This document shows, piece after piece, positions 1-6,021 of a DNA stretch of 8,149 nt. Each line of letters starts with the position of its first letter. Positions within the stretch are counted from its first letter, which is position 1. The position numbers were made by a program, and so were the translations under genes. Source of the stretch: Paracoccaceae bacterium (lineage in GTDB: Bacteria; Pseudomonadota; Alphaproteobacteria; Rhodobacterales; Rhodobacteraceae); NCBI GenBank assembly GCA_007134805.1, contig SLKB01000317.1:1-8149 (forward strand), in the 5' to 3' direction. Under the pieces are notes generated by a model, which searched no databases, was not told the DNA's origin, and worked only from the letters and a program-made list of their open reading frames with translations.

Positions 1-242
1 AGCACGGCACTGGCGTGGGGCCAGTCCACCCCGGGCCGCGGCGAGAGGTGCCGTTCGAGATTGTCGGTATGCAACTCGATCAATCCCGGCGCGATCAGAT
101 CGCCCTCGCAGTCGATCGCTCCGCGCGACACCTGGCGCGCGTCATCGAGCCCTGCGATCACGCCATCCCGGATGTGAATGGTCCCGCGCCGTATCTCATC
201 GGGCAGAACCAGTTGCGCATTGCTCAGAAGGAGGTCCGTCAT
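1..242 (-). CDS. phnM: PhnM, RPnTP diphosphatase (N-terminal part, cut by window edge)
   Basis: PhnM is a metal-dependent amidohydrolase-superfamily enzyme. It removes pyrophosphate from alpha-D-ribose 1-methylphosphonate 5-triphosphate to give the 5-phosphate used by PhnJ. The first 80 residues are visible. The N-terminal beta segment reads MTDLLLSNAQLVLP, then a conserved APGLIELHTDNLERH stretch carries the HxD metal ligands (H58, D60), followed by SPRPGVDWP. This is the classic PhnM signature, so the family call is firm. The ATG at 242-240 is preceded only by a weak AAGG about ten bases upstream. The rest of the gene (the family usually has about 380 residues) lies left of the window. It is divergent from the DUF1045 gene and shares an 80-base control region with it. 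The window holds a second, different PhnM-like gene at 6896-8077; this one looks like the orthodox enzyme. Confidence 0.93.
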   Translation of the reverse strand, partial: MTDLLLSNAQLVLPDEIRRGTIHIRDGVIAGLDDARQVSRGAIDCEGDLIAPGLIELHTDNLERHLSPRPGVDWPHASAV

Positions 243-263
243 GGTCCAAAACCCTTGTCTTTC

Positions 264-281
264 GCGTCATGTCACTGTCAC
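264..281 (+). promoter_or_regulatory. Putative Pho box (PhoB binding site)
   Basis: The sequence GCGTCAT-GTCA-CTGTCAC is two 7-base direct repeats with a 4-base spacer, the architecture of a PhoB site. Against the consensus CTGTCAT-N4-CTGTCAC it matches 12 of 14 defined bases, with the second repeat perfect. It points toward the DUF1045 gene. Its end is about 41 bases before that ATG, which leaves room for a -10 and a short leader. The opposite strand carries a partial unit, CTGTGAC, at 276-282, so the site might also serve phnM. Phosphate-starvation control of C-P lyase genes is well known; binding at this site is inferred. Confidence 0.55.
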
Positions 282-289
282 AGTCGCGT

Positions 290-307
290 GGCACGCAGTG
301 CCGGCAC
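290..307. repeat. Overlapping short inverted repeats (three half-sites)
   Basis: Three 5-base half-sites sit together: GGCAC (290-294), GTGCC (298-302) and GGCAC (303-307). The first pair forms an inverted repeat around GCA. The second pair forms the perfect 10-base palindrome GTGCCGGCAC. The cluster lies between the Pho box and the Shine-Dalgarno of the DUF1045 gene, a typical place for an operator or a 5'-leader hairpin. No regulator can be named from the sequence, and chance occurrence in GC-rich DNA is possible. Confidence 0.35.
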
Positions 308-322
308 CAACCGGAGGCAGGA

Positions 323-1003
323 ATGCTTGACCGTTTTCAGAGATTTGCCGTCTATTACGCGCCAAAAGCCGACGGAGCGCTCGCGCAGGCCGGGGCGCGC
401 TGGCTGGGCTGGGATCCCGAGGCGGGCGAGGCCGTTGAGCATCCGGATCTGGGGCTCGATCTGGCGCAGCTGACACAATCGCCGAGGAGATACGGGCTGC
501 ACGGGACGCTGACACCTCCGATGCGGCTCGGCTGCGGCCCTGCCACCTTCTTCGACGCCGTGGACACGCTTGCGCAGGGGCTCGCACCGGTGGACATGGG
601 CGCATTGTGTCTGCGGCCGGTCGAAGGTTGGCTGGCCATTGTCCCGCAGACCCAGACGCCGGACCTGACAAGTTGCGCTGCCGAAATCGTAGAAGCGCTC
701 GACCCTTTCCGCGCGCCACTGTCGGAACGCGATCTTGCGCGACGGCGGGCGGCAGGGCTGAGCGCACGGCAGGAGGCACTCTTGCAGCAATGGGGCTACC
801 CTTATGTGATGGAAGACTTCCGCTTCCACATCACGCTGACCAACAAGCTGGAAAACGTGCAGATGCCGGACGCGTTGCGCGCCGCGCAGGCCTGGTTCGG
901 CCCGGCGCTGGAGCACGACTGCAGGCTGGACGCGCTTTGCGTCTTCGGCGAGGATGAGGAGGGCTACTTCCATCTGCTCACGCGCTTTGCAATGCGCGGT
1001 TGA
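323..1003 (+). CDS. DUF1045 family protein, 2H phosphoesterase-like, C-P lyase associated
   Basis: This 226-residue protein belongs to DUF1045, the family seen beside C-P lyase genes and often named putative phosphonate metabolism protein. It has the two HxT motifs that define 2H phosphoesterases: H60-G-T62-L and H169-I-T171-L, about 110 residues apart. Known 2H enzymes open cyclic phosphates or transfer phosphate at ribose, so a role on a ribose cyclic phosphate made by PhnJ is a reasonable inference. There is no signal peptide or membrane segment, so it is probably cytoplasmic. The start at 323 is chosen because GGAGG (313-317) stands five bases before it and FAVYYAPK follows at once, as in relatives. 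The frame is open upstream to 269 but has no comparable ribosome binding site there. The gene is divergent from phnM, under a likely Pho box, and overlaps phnN by 26 bases at the 3' ends. Confidence 0.88.
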   Translation: MLDRFQRFAVYYAPKADGALAQAGARWLGWDPEAGEAVEHPDLGLDLAQLTQSPRRYGLHGTLTPPMRLGCGPATFFDAVDTLAQGLAPVDMGALCLRPVEGWLAIVPQTQTPDLTSCAAEIVEALDPFRAPLSERDLARRRAAGLSARQEALLQQWGYPYVMEDFRFHITLTNKLENVQMPDALRAAQAWFGPALEHDCRLDALCVFGEDEEGYFHLLTRFAMRG

Positions 1004-1535
1004 TCGCCGCGTCGATCTGCGCAACTGCCCTCTCCGGGGTGGCGTCATTGACGATCACCTGCGCACCCTTCGGCGGATCAAGATCCGCGCGCTTGAGGCG
1101 CGCGGCAATGGCGCGCGTATTCTCGCGCCCCCGCGCGCGCAACCGTGTGGCGAGAGTCTCTACAGGCGCCGTGATCATCAGGATGAGGAGCCGCGGGTAT
1201 TTCGCGGCAATCATCGGCAATGCTGCGCGCGAGCCATTGAAGACGACCACCCTGCCCTGCCCCAACTCCAAATCGATCCCGGCCGGGACCGCGTAGCGCA
1301 GGCCATGCGCGGCCCAATGGAAGGCATAGCGCCCCATCGCGAGTTGCGCGTCAAACAGCGCCTCCGACACCGCAATATGGGCCTCGCTGCCGGCATCTGC
1401 CACGCGGGTGATTACGCGCCGCGCCACGATCAGATCGGGGCGGGCGTCGGCGAGACCCGCGATCAGCGTGTCCTTGCCCACGCCTGACGGCCCGACAATG
1501 GCCACCAGAAGGCCTTTGCCGCGATGCGCGCTCAT
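978..1535 (-). CDS. phnN: PhnN, ribose 1,5-bisphosphate phosphokinase
   Basis: PhnN phosphorylates ribose 1,5-bisphosphate with ATP to give PRPP, the last step by which the ribose used in C-P lyase chemistry returns to central metabolism. The product has 185 residues, the same as the E. coli protein. It resembles guanylate kinases: a P-loop GPSGVGKDT at residues 15-23, followed by a VARRVITR segment and a VVVFNGSRAAL segment near residue 100, as expected for this fold. The ATG at 1535 overlaps the phnL stop codon as ATGA, so translation is probably coupled to phnL. The frame continues upstream inside phnL, but that part is a shadow of phnL. It is the last gene of the minus-strand operon. Its 3' end overlaps the convergent DUF1045 gene, and no terminator hairpin is visible there. 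Confidence 0.93.
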   Translation of the reverse strand: MSAHRGKGLLVAIVGPSGVGKDTLIAGLADARPDLIVARRVITRVADAGSEAHIAVSEALFDAQLAMGRYAFHWAAHGLRYAVPAGIDLELGQGRVVVFNGSRAALPMIAAKYPRLLILMITAPVETLATRLRARGRENTRAIAARLKRADLDPPKGAQVIVNDATPERAVAQIDAAINRALQSA

Positions 1536-2218
1536 GCGACACGCCGCGCGGGGGTGAAACGGGTCATGTCGATTTCCCGGTCGCAGACCGAATCGCGCGC
1601 GGCCGCGTCGTGGAAGATCCCGAGGATCGCCGCGCCGCGCGCCTTGGCCTCGCAGACCAAGTCCAGAACCACGGCGCAACTGACTGCGTCAAGGCTGGCC
1701 GTGGGCTCGTCGAGCAGCAGGACCGGCAGATCCAGGATGAACCCGCGCGCAATGTTCAGGCGCTGCTGTTCGCCGCCGGAAAAGGTAGTCGGCGACAGCG
1801 ACCAGAGCCGCTCCGGGATATTCAAGCGCGCCAGCATGGCCTCGGCGCGAGCGAAGGCGGCGGCTTCATTCATCCCGGCCGCAAGCAGCGGCTCTGCCAC
1901 GATCTGCCGCGTCGGCACGCGCGGGATCAAGCGGAGAAACTGGCTGACATACCCCATGCTCTTGCCGCGCAGATCCAGCACCTGCCGCGGTTCGGCGCCC
2001 GATATCTCGACGCCGGCAACACGGATCGAGCCTTCATCGCACCGATAATTTCCCCAGATCATGCGCATCAAGGTCGATTTCCCTGCCCCCGACGCGCCGA
2101 CCAACGCCACGCATTCCCCACGGCACACGGAGATGTCGGCCCCCTGAATCACCGGCAGCACGATGCCGCCCTGATTATGCAACACGAACTGCTTTCCTAC
2201 TCCCCGGATCTCGATCAT
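1532..2218 (-). CDS. phnL: PhnL, ABC-type ATPase subunit of C-P lyase
   Basis: PhnL is a soluble ABC ATPase that works with the C-P lyase core, not as part of a membrane importer. It is required with PhnI, PhnG and PhnH to couple the phosphonate to ribose C1 of ATP. The 228-residue protein shows the full nucleotide-binding set: Walker A GASGAGKST at 41-49, Q-loop Q93, signature FSGGEQQRLNIARG at 146-159, Walker B VLLLDEPT at 166-173 with the catalytic E171, and H-loop H203. The start at 2218 is preceded by AGGAGG four bases upstream and begins MIEIRGVGKQF, as in relatives. An in-frame upstream ATG at 2263 overlaps phnK and lacks support. The gene is 41 bases behind phnK, separated by a small hairpin, and overlaps phnN by four bases. 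Confidence 0.95.
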   Translation of the reverse strand: MIEIRGVGKQFVLHNQGGIVLPVIQGADISVCRGECVALVGASGAGKSTLMRMIWGNYRCDEGSIRVAGVEISGAEPRQVLDLRGKSMGYVSQFLRLIPRVPTRQIVAEPLLAAGMNEAAAFARAEAMLARLNIPERLWSLSPTTFSGGEQQRLNIARGFILDLPVLLLDEPTASLDAVSCAVVLDLVCEAKARGAAILGIFHDAAARDSVCDREIDMTRFTPARRVA

Positions 2219-2230
2219 CCTGCCTCCTGT

Positions 2231-2244
2231 GGCCTCGAAAGGCC
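2231..2244 (-). other. Small mRNA hairpin with UUCG loop between phnK and phnL
   Basis: On the transcribed strand the sequence reads GGCCT-TTCG-AGGCC, a perfect five-base stem closing a UUCG tetraloop. It ends two bases before the AGGAGG of phnL. There is no U tract after it, so it is not a rho-independent terminator. It may protect or mark an mRNA end between phnK and phnL, or modulate initiation at phnL. Five base pairs can occur by chance. Confidence 0.35.
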
Positions 2245-2259
2245 CGCTTGATCGCCGCC

Positions 2260-3030
2260 TCATACCTGCAGAACCGAACTGACCAGCAACTGCGTATACG
2301 CATGCTGCGGATCATCGAGCACCTGATCAGTCAGGCCTTCTTCGACGACGCGGCCGTCCTTCATCACCATGAGCCGGTCCGCGAGCAGTCGCACCACGGC
2401 CAGATCATGCGTGACGATCACGGCCGAGAGCCCCAGCCGACGCACCAGCCCCCTCAAAAGATCCAGAAGCCGCGCCTGCACGCTCACATCGAGCCCGCCG
2501 GTGGGCTCATCCATCAAGGCGAGCCGCGGCCCTGTCACCAGGTTGCGGGCGATCTGCAGGCGTTGCCGCATCCCGCCCGAGAAGGCGCGCGGCCGCTCGT
2601 CGATGCGCGTGGGGTCGATCTCGACCCGGCCCAGCCAGTCTTCGGCCTGCGCACGGATCTCGCCGTAATGGCGCGCCCCCACGGCCATCAGTCGCTCGCC
2701 CACATTGCCGCCGGCACTCACGCCCATGCGCAGCCCGTCGCGCGGGTTCTGATGCACGAATGCCCATTCGGTGCGCGCGAGCCAACGACGCTCGGGCTCG
2801 GTCATGGTAACCGTGTCACGCGGGCCATGCGCGCGCGTCTCGAAGATGACGCGGCCAGTATCCGGCGCCAGATGACCAGCGAGGCAATTCAGAAGCGTCG
2901 ATTTTCCGGACCCGCTTTCGCCCACGATTCCCATCACCTCGCCCGGCCAGAGCGTGAAATTCACATCCCCGCACCCCAGGTGACGCCCGTAATGCTTGCT
3001 CAGCGCCTCGACCTTCAGAAGCGGGGTCAT
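2260..3030 (-). CDS. phnK: PhnK, ABC-type ATPase subunit of C-P lyase
   Basis: PhnK is an ABC ATPase that docks on the PhnGHIJ core near PhnJ. Its nucleotide cycle is thought to open and close the complex during turnover. The protein has 256 residues and a complete ABC fold: Walker A GESGSGKST at 37-45, Q-loop Q94 in VHQNP, signature FSGGMRQRLQIARN at 150-163, Walker B LALMDEPTGGLD at 170-181 with E175, and H-loop H208. It resembles the peptide/nickel importer ATPases, as PhnK proteins do. No membrane partner is encoded next to it, and its place directly after phnJ supports the lyase role. The ATG at 3030 overlaps the phnJ stop as ATGA, with GAGG just upstream inside phnJ. Confidence 0.95.
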   Translation of the reverse strand: MTPLLKVEALSKHYGRHLGCGDVNFTLWPGEVMGIVGESGSGKSTLLNCLAGHLAPDTGRVIFETRAHGPRDTVTMTEPERRWLARTEWAFVHQNPRDGLRMGVSAGGNVGERLMAVGARHYGEIRAQAEDWLGRVEIDPTRIDERPRAFSGGMRQRLQIARNLVTGPRLALMDEPTGGLDVSVQARLLDLLRGLVRRLGLSAVIVTHDLAVVRLLADRLMVMKDGRVVEEGLTDQVLDDPQHAYTQLLVSSVLQV

Positions 3031-3875
3031 GCCGCATCCTCGGCCTGTGCCGCGCAGCGGGTCGCGCAGTAATCCGTGTCCGAGCAGACAAACATCCGCC
3101 CACCTGCATCATCGATGATGACTTCATCGAGATAGCTGTCTTCGGCGCCGCAGATTGCGCAGGTCTGCCCCGCAGCCTTGCTGGCCGTGAAGGGATAATC
3201 CTCGAAATCGAGGCTCTCGACACGGGTAAAGGGCGGCAGCGCATAGATCCGGCACTCGCGCCCCGCACCGAAAAGCTGCAGCGCGGGCGCGTTGTGCAGC
3301 TTCGGGTTGTCAAATTTCGGGATCGGCGAGGGATCCATGATATAGCGCCCCTCGACCCGAACCGGGTAGGCATAGGCGCGTGCGATCTCGCCATGGCGCG
3401 CGGTATCCTCATAGAGCCGCACTTGGATCAGCCCGTAATCCTCGAGCGCATGCATGGTGCGGGTTTCGGTTTCGCGCGGCTCGAGGAAGCGCAGGGGCTC
3501 GGGGATCGGCACCTGAAAGACGAGGATCTGCCCCTCGGTGAGCGGTGTCTCGGGGATGCGGTGGCGCGTCTGGATGATCGTCGCCTCTGCCGTGGCCTCG
3601 GTGGTGGCAATGCCGGCCACGCGCGCGAAGAACTTGCGGATGGAGACCGCATTGGTGGTGTCGTCCGCACCCTGGTCGATCACCTTGAGCGTATCCTCGG
3701 GCACGAGGCACGCGGCGGTCACCTGCACCCCGCCCGTGCCCCAGCCATAGGGCATGGGCATCTCCCTTCTTGAAAACGGAACCTGGTAGCCGGGAATGGC
3801 GACGGCCTTGAGGATCGCGCGGCGCAACATGCGCTTGGTGGCCTCATCGAGATAGGCGAAATTGTAGTCAGACAT
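3027..3875 (-). CDS. phnJ: PhnJ, radical SAM C-P lyase catalytic subunit
   Basis: PhnJ cleaves the carbon-phosphorus bond of alpha-D-ribose 1-methylphosphonate 5-phosphate, releasing the alkane and 5-phosphoribosyl 1,2-cyclic phosphate. It uses a 4Fe-4S cluster and S-adenosylmethionine. The 282-residue protein (E. coli has 281) ends with the cysteine set C239-x2-C242-x21-C264-x5-C270, the unusual PhnJ arrangement. The IPGYQVPF segment near residue 29 holds the glycine that corresponds to the proposed glycyl-radical residue (G32 in E. coli). PMPYGWGTGG at 40-49 is also a family signature. The start at 3875 (MSDYNFAYLDE) is chosen by family similarity. Its nearest Shine-Dalgarno, GGAGGAG, is rather far at about ten bases. 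The same frame is open up to an ATG at 3935, which would add 20 arginine- and proline-rich residues unlike the family. The upstream mini-ORF at 3868-3939 may couple its translation to phnI. Confidence 0.96.
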   Translation of the reverse strand: MSDYNFAYLDEATKRMLRRAILKAVAIPGYQVPFSRREMPMPYGWGTGGVQVTAACLVPEDTLKVIDQGADDTTNAVSIRKFFARVAGIATTEATAEATIIQTRHRIPETPLTEGQILVFQVPIPEPLRFLEPRETETRTMHALEDYGLIQVRLYEDTARHGEIARAYAYPVRVEGRYIMDPSPIPKFDNPKLHNAPALQLFGAGRECRIYALPPFTRVESLDFEDYPFTASKAAGQTCAICGAEDSYLDEVIIDDAGGRMFVCSDTDYCATRCAAQAEDAA

Positions 3876-3939
3876 GGGGCGCGAACTCCTCCGTGAGGGC
3901 TGCCATCTGGCCGGGCGGCGTGGTGGCAGCTGCATTCAT
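3868..3939 (-). CDS. Possible 23-codon coupling mini-ORF between phnI and phnJ
   Basis: The phnI stop is part of an ATGA, whose ATG at 3939 opens a separate 23-codon frame. It begins MNAAATTPPGQ, ends EEFAPHV, and stops at 3868-3870, eight bases inside phnJ. The ATG has an excellent Shine-Dalgarno, AGGAGG at 3947-3952, at seven bases. The true phnJ start has a poorly spaced one. The peptide has no recognisable domain. It may act as a bridge that carries ribosomes from phnI to the phnJ start, or the strong ribosome site may instead serve an N-terminally extended phnJ from the ATG at 3935. No function is claimed for the peptide. Confidence 0.35.
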   Translation of the reverse strand: MNAAATTPPGQMAALTEEFAPHV

Positions 3940-5018
3940 TCGGCCGCCTCCTGCCCTGCATACGCATCGCGCCGCGGCTTGCGGATCAATTCGAGTTCGG
4001 CCTGAAAATCGACGTAATGGGGCAGCTTGATATGTTCCAGAAAGCCGCTGGACTGGATATTGTCGCAATGCGAGAGCACGAATTCCTCGTCCTGCGCCGA
4101 GGCTGTGCCCGTCTCCTCGCCCAGTTCGCGCGCGCGCAAGGCCCGATCGACCAGCGCCATCGAGATCGCCTGGCGCTCGGACTGGCCGAAGACCAGACCA
4201 TAGCCGCGGGTGAACTGCGCGGGTTGCGTTCTCGATCCCTGGAACTGATTGACGCTTTCGCATTCCGTGACAAGGATATCGGCGAATTCGATCTCGAAGC
4301 CGAGTTTCGGAAGATAGGCCGCGACGCGCACATATCCGATGCGTAATTCGCCGACAAAGGCGTGGTTGCGGCCATAGCCGCGCTGCGTGGAATAGGCGAG
4401 CGAAAGCAAGAAGCCTTCATCACCGCGAGTGAGCGCCTGCAGCCGCAGCGGGCGCGCGGCGGGAACGGCAAGCGGCGCGCGGGTTAGATCGGGCACGTCA
4501 GCCGGCTCTGCGGGCTCGGGCTGTATCAGCCCCTCAGCGCCCAGATGCGACAGGATATGGGGCACTGGCCCGGCAGGCGCCGCGGCCTCGGCGGCGGCCG
4601 GCACGGGCTTGGCGTCTGAAAGGGTGAAATCCAGCAGCCGGTGCGTGTAATCGAAGGTCGGCCCCAGGACCTGCCCACCGGGCACGTCCTTGTAGGTCGC
4701 CGAGATCCGCCGGGTGATCTGCATCGCGTCGGTCCGGATCGGAAGGCTGGCCCCGAAGCGCGGCAGCGTGGTCCGGAAGGTGCGGATCAGGAAAACCGCC
4801 TCGATCGCATCCCCGCGCGCCTGTTTCAGCGCCAGCGCGGCCAGATCAGGGTCGTAGAGCGAGCCTTCGGCCATCACCCGGTCCACGGCCAGCGCCAGCT
4901 GTTCACGGATCTGCGCCACGTCCAGATCAGGCAGGTCCCTGTCGCCGCGCCGTGCGTCGGCCAGCCAGCGATGCGCATTCTCAATGGCGCGCGCGCCTCC
5001 CTTGACAGCGACATACAT
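3936..5018 (-). CDS. phnI: PhnI, nucleosidase subunit of the C-P lyase core
   Basis: PhnI is the central subunit of the PhnGHIJ core. In the presence of PhnG, PhnH and PhnL it displaces adenine from ATP with the phosphonate to give ribose 1-phosphonate 5-triphosphate. Alone it acts as a purine nucleosidase. The protein has 360 residues (E. coli 354). It starts MYVAVKGG, as relatives do, and ends with EHIKLPHYVDFQAELELIRK. In that segment H329 and H334 match by spacing the two histidines that, as I recall, bind zinc in the E. coli complex. Residues 136-190 are an alanine- and proline-rich stretch. Two adjacent ATGs are possible: 5021 overlaps the phnH stop as ATGA, while 5018 lies six bases after GGAGG and gives the family N-terminus, so 5018 is preferred. 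The 3' end is joined to a mini-ORF that leads into phnJ. Confidence 0.95.
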   Translation of the reverse strand: MYVAVKGGARAIENAHRWLADARRGDRDLPDLDVAQIREQLALAVDRVMAEGSLYDPDLAALALKQARGDAIEAVFLIRTFRTTLPRFGASLPIRTDAMQITRRISATYKDVPGGQVLGPTFDYTHRLLDFTLSDAKPVPAAAEAAAPAGPVPHILSHLGAEGLIQPEPAEPADVPDLTRAPLAVPAARPLRLQALTRGDEGFLLSLAYSTQRGYGRNHAFVGELRIGYVRVAAYLPKLGFEIEFADILVTECESVNQFQGSRTQPAQFTRGYGLVFGQSERQAISMALVDRALRARELGEETGTASAQDEEFVLSHCDNIQSSGFLEHIKLPHYVDFQAELELIRKPRRDAYAGQEAAE

Positions 5019-5584
5019 CATCGGCCTCCGATCTGCGTAGAGCGCGGCAAGGCCGCGAGCTGCGCGCCGCAAGTGAAGATCAGATCCAGCCCGCGCGGAA
5101 AGCGCGCGGCATTTTCCTGCAGGGCGGCGACATCGGGCAGGCTCAGCCACGCCTCGGTTTCAATGCCAGGCCCGGCCAGACGCGCGCGCTCGGCGCGTAG
5201 TTCCGCGCATTCGACAATCAGCGTGGCCGAGCGATCAGGATATTCTGCGCCGCCCTGCGGGTAGTGGCTCAGCGGGCCGAGCGCCTCCCATGTCCCCAGC
5301 GCGAACGCGGCCATATGCCGCTCGACAAGGTCTGCGCTCAAATGGAAACGCAGCCAGTCCTGGATGGAAGCGCCCGCATGCGCGCCAGCCAGATGCAGGG
5401 GGGACGTGCCATCCACAAGCGTCAGGACCGCGGCGGCGGCCGCCGGGGAACAGGGCGCGGGCGCCGCGACCCTGTCCAGCGTCACGATCCGCCCCGGACG
5501 CGCCATCGAGTCGAGCACCTGCCGAAAAGCGCGCGCGGAATCGAGCGGCGGGGTCTGGAAGGCTGCGGTCAGATGCACGCTCAT
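5018..5584 (-). CDS. phnH: PhnH, C-P lyase core subunit
   Basis: PhnH is a non-catalytic or accessory subunit of the PhnGHIJ core, required for forming the ribose 1-phosphonate intermediate. Its fold resembles PLP-dependent transferases, but it lacks the PLP lysine and binds no cofactor. The protein has 188 residues (E. coli 194). It begins MSVHLTAAFQTPPLDSARAF, followed by RQVLDSMARPGRI, the family's most recognisable N-terminal segment, and has YPDRSATLIVE further on. The ATG at 5584 overlaps the phnG stop as ATGA, and its own stop overlaps the phnI start region, so it is translationally coupled on both sides. There is no sign of truncation. Confidence 0.93.
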   Translation of the reverse strand: MSVHLTAAFQTPPLDSARAFRQVLDSMARPGRIVTLDRVAAPAPCSPAAAAAVLTLVDGTSPLHLAGAHAGASIQDWLRFHLSADLVERHMAAFALGTWEALGPLSHYPQGGAEYPDRSATLIVECAELRAERARLAGPGIETEAWLSLPDVAALQENAARFPRGLDLIFTCGAQLAALPRSTQIGGR

Positions 5585-6021
5585 CCCTCCCCCCGGACCA
5601 TGGTGAAGAAATCGACCTTGGTGGCGGCGGCGCGGCGGGCCTGCACGGCATGCGCCTCTTCTTCGGCGGCTCGCAGCGGGGCGATCACTTGCGCCTGCAC
5701 ACGTGCCGCATCGGCCGTCTGCAACAGCGCATCGAACAGCGCCGCGCGCGCTGCCTTGTCCGGATCCCGTCCCTGCACAAGCGCGTGGCCCAAGGTGCCG
5801 CAGCCCAACCGGACCGATGCGCGGGTCACGGTCACCTCGCCAAGGTTGAAGGCGGCGCCTGTCGCGCCCGCACGGCCCTGCACCATCATGGCGCCGGTTT
5901 CAGGGCGGCGCAGCCATTCGAACTGCGGGGGATCATTCGGCCAAAGCGCCTTGAGCTTCGCAAGCGAGGCGCGCGCGAGCAGGCCGAGGCACTCCTTGCG
6001 GTCGATGGAGGCGGCAGTCAT
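5581..6021 (-). CDS. phnG: PhnG, C-P lyase core subunit
   Basis: PhnG is the small subunit of the PhnGHIJ core and is needed with PhnH, PhnI and PhnL for the first coupling step. The protein has 146 residues (E. coli 150). It carries the family segment FNLGEVTVTRASVRL near residues 77-91 and a GRDPDKAARAALFDALLQ helix after it. The start at 6021 (MTAASIDRKECLGLLARAS) is chosen because relatives begin just before an RxxCLxxLA helix. The frame is open to 6057, but that would run through the promoter region. Only a weak GAAG-type ribosome site lies upstream. It is the first gene of the minus-strand operon phnGHIJKLN and is divergent from phnF across 88 bases. Confidence 0.93.
   Translation of the reverse strand: MTAASIDRKECLGLLARASLAKLKALWPNDPPQFEWLRRPETGAMMVQGRAGATGAAFNLGEVTVTRASVRLGCGTLGHALVQGRDPDKAARAALFDALLQTADAARVQAQVIAPLRAAEEEAHAVQARRAAATKVDFFTMVRGEG

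Larger units (their letters stand above)
243..322. promoter_or_regulatory. Divergent control region between phnM and DUF1045 gene
   Basis: This 80-base gap separates two genes read away from each other, so promoters for both must lie in or near it. It contains a Pho box match (264-281), then a cluster of short palindromes (290-307), then the Shine-Dalgarno GGAGG at 313-317 in front of the DUF1045 ATG. No clear sigma-70 -10 or -35 pair is visible on either strand. PhoB-activated promoters often lack a good -35, so that absence does not argue against a promoter here. Confidence 0.6.

Noticed and set aside
289..303. Sigma-54 -24/-12 promoter starting TGGCACG
   Set aside because: The -24 half looks right, but the GC expected in the -12 element at the required spacing is not present.
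15..473. Plus-strand open frame across phnM, the divergent gap and the DUF1045 start
   Set aside because: It is antisense to the clear PhnM N-terminus and out of frame with DUF1045, with no domain.
2231..2244. Rho-independent terminator between phnK and phnL
   Set aside because: The stem is only five pairs and is followed by a purine-rich ribosome site, not a U tract.
2248..3072. Long plus-strand open frame (274 codons) antisense to phnK
   Set aside because: It lies fully over phnK and its borders, has no recognisable domain, and is the kind of open antisense frame expected in GC-rich DNA. PhnK on the other strand has every ABC motif.
3876..3935. PhnJ extended by 20 residues from the ATG at 3935
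   Set aside because: The added residues are arginine- and proline-rich, are absent from the family as I know it, and the ATG is eleven bases from AGGAGG. It is kept only as an alternative in the mini-ORF finding.
4641..5264. Plus-strand open frame of 207 codons antisense to phnI and phnH
   Set aside because: It crosses the junction of two well-supported genes, has no ribosome site or family resemblance, and its composition is that of a shadow frame.
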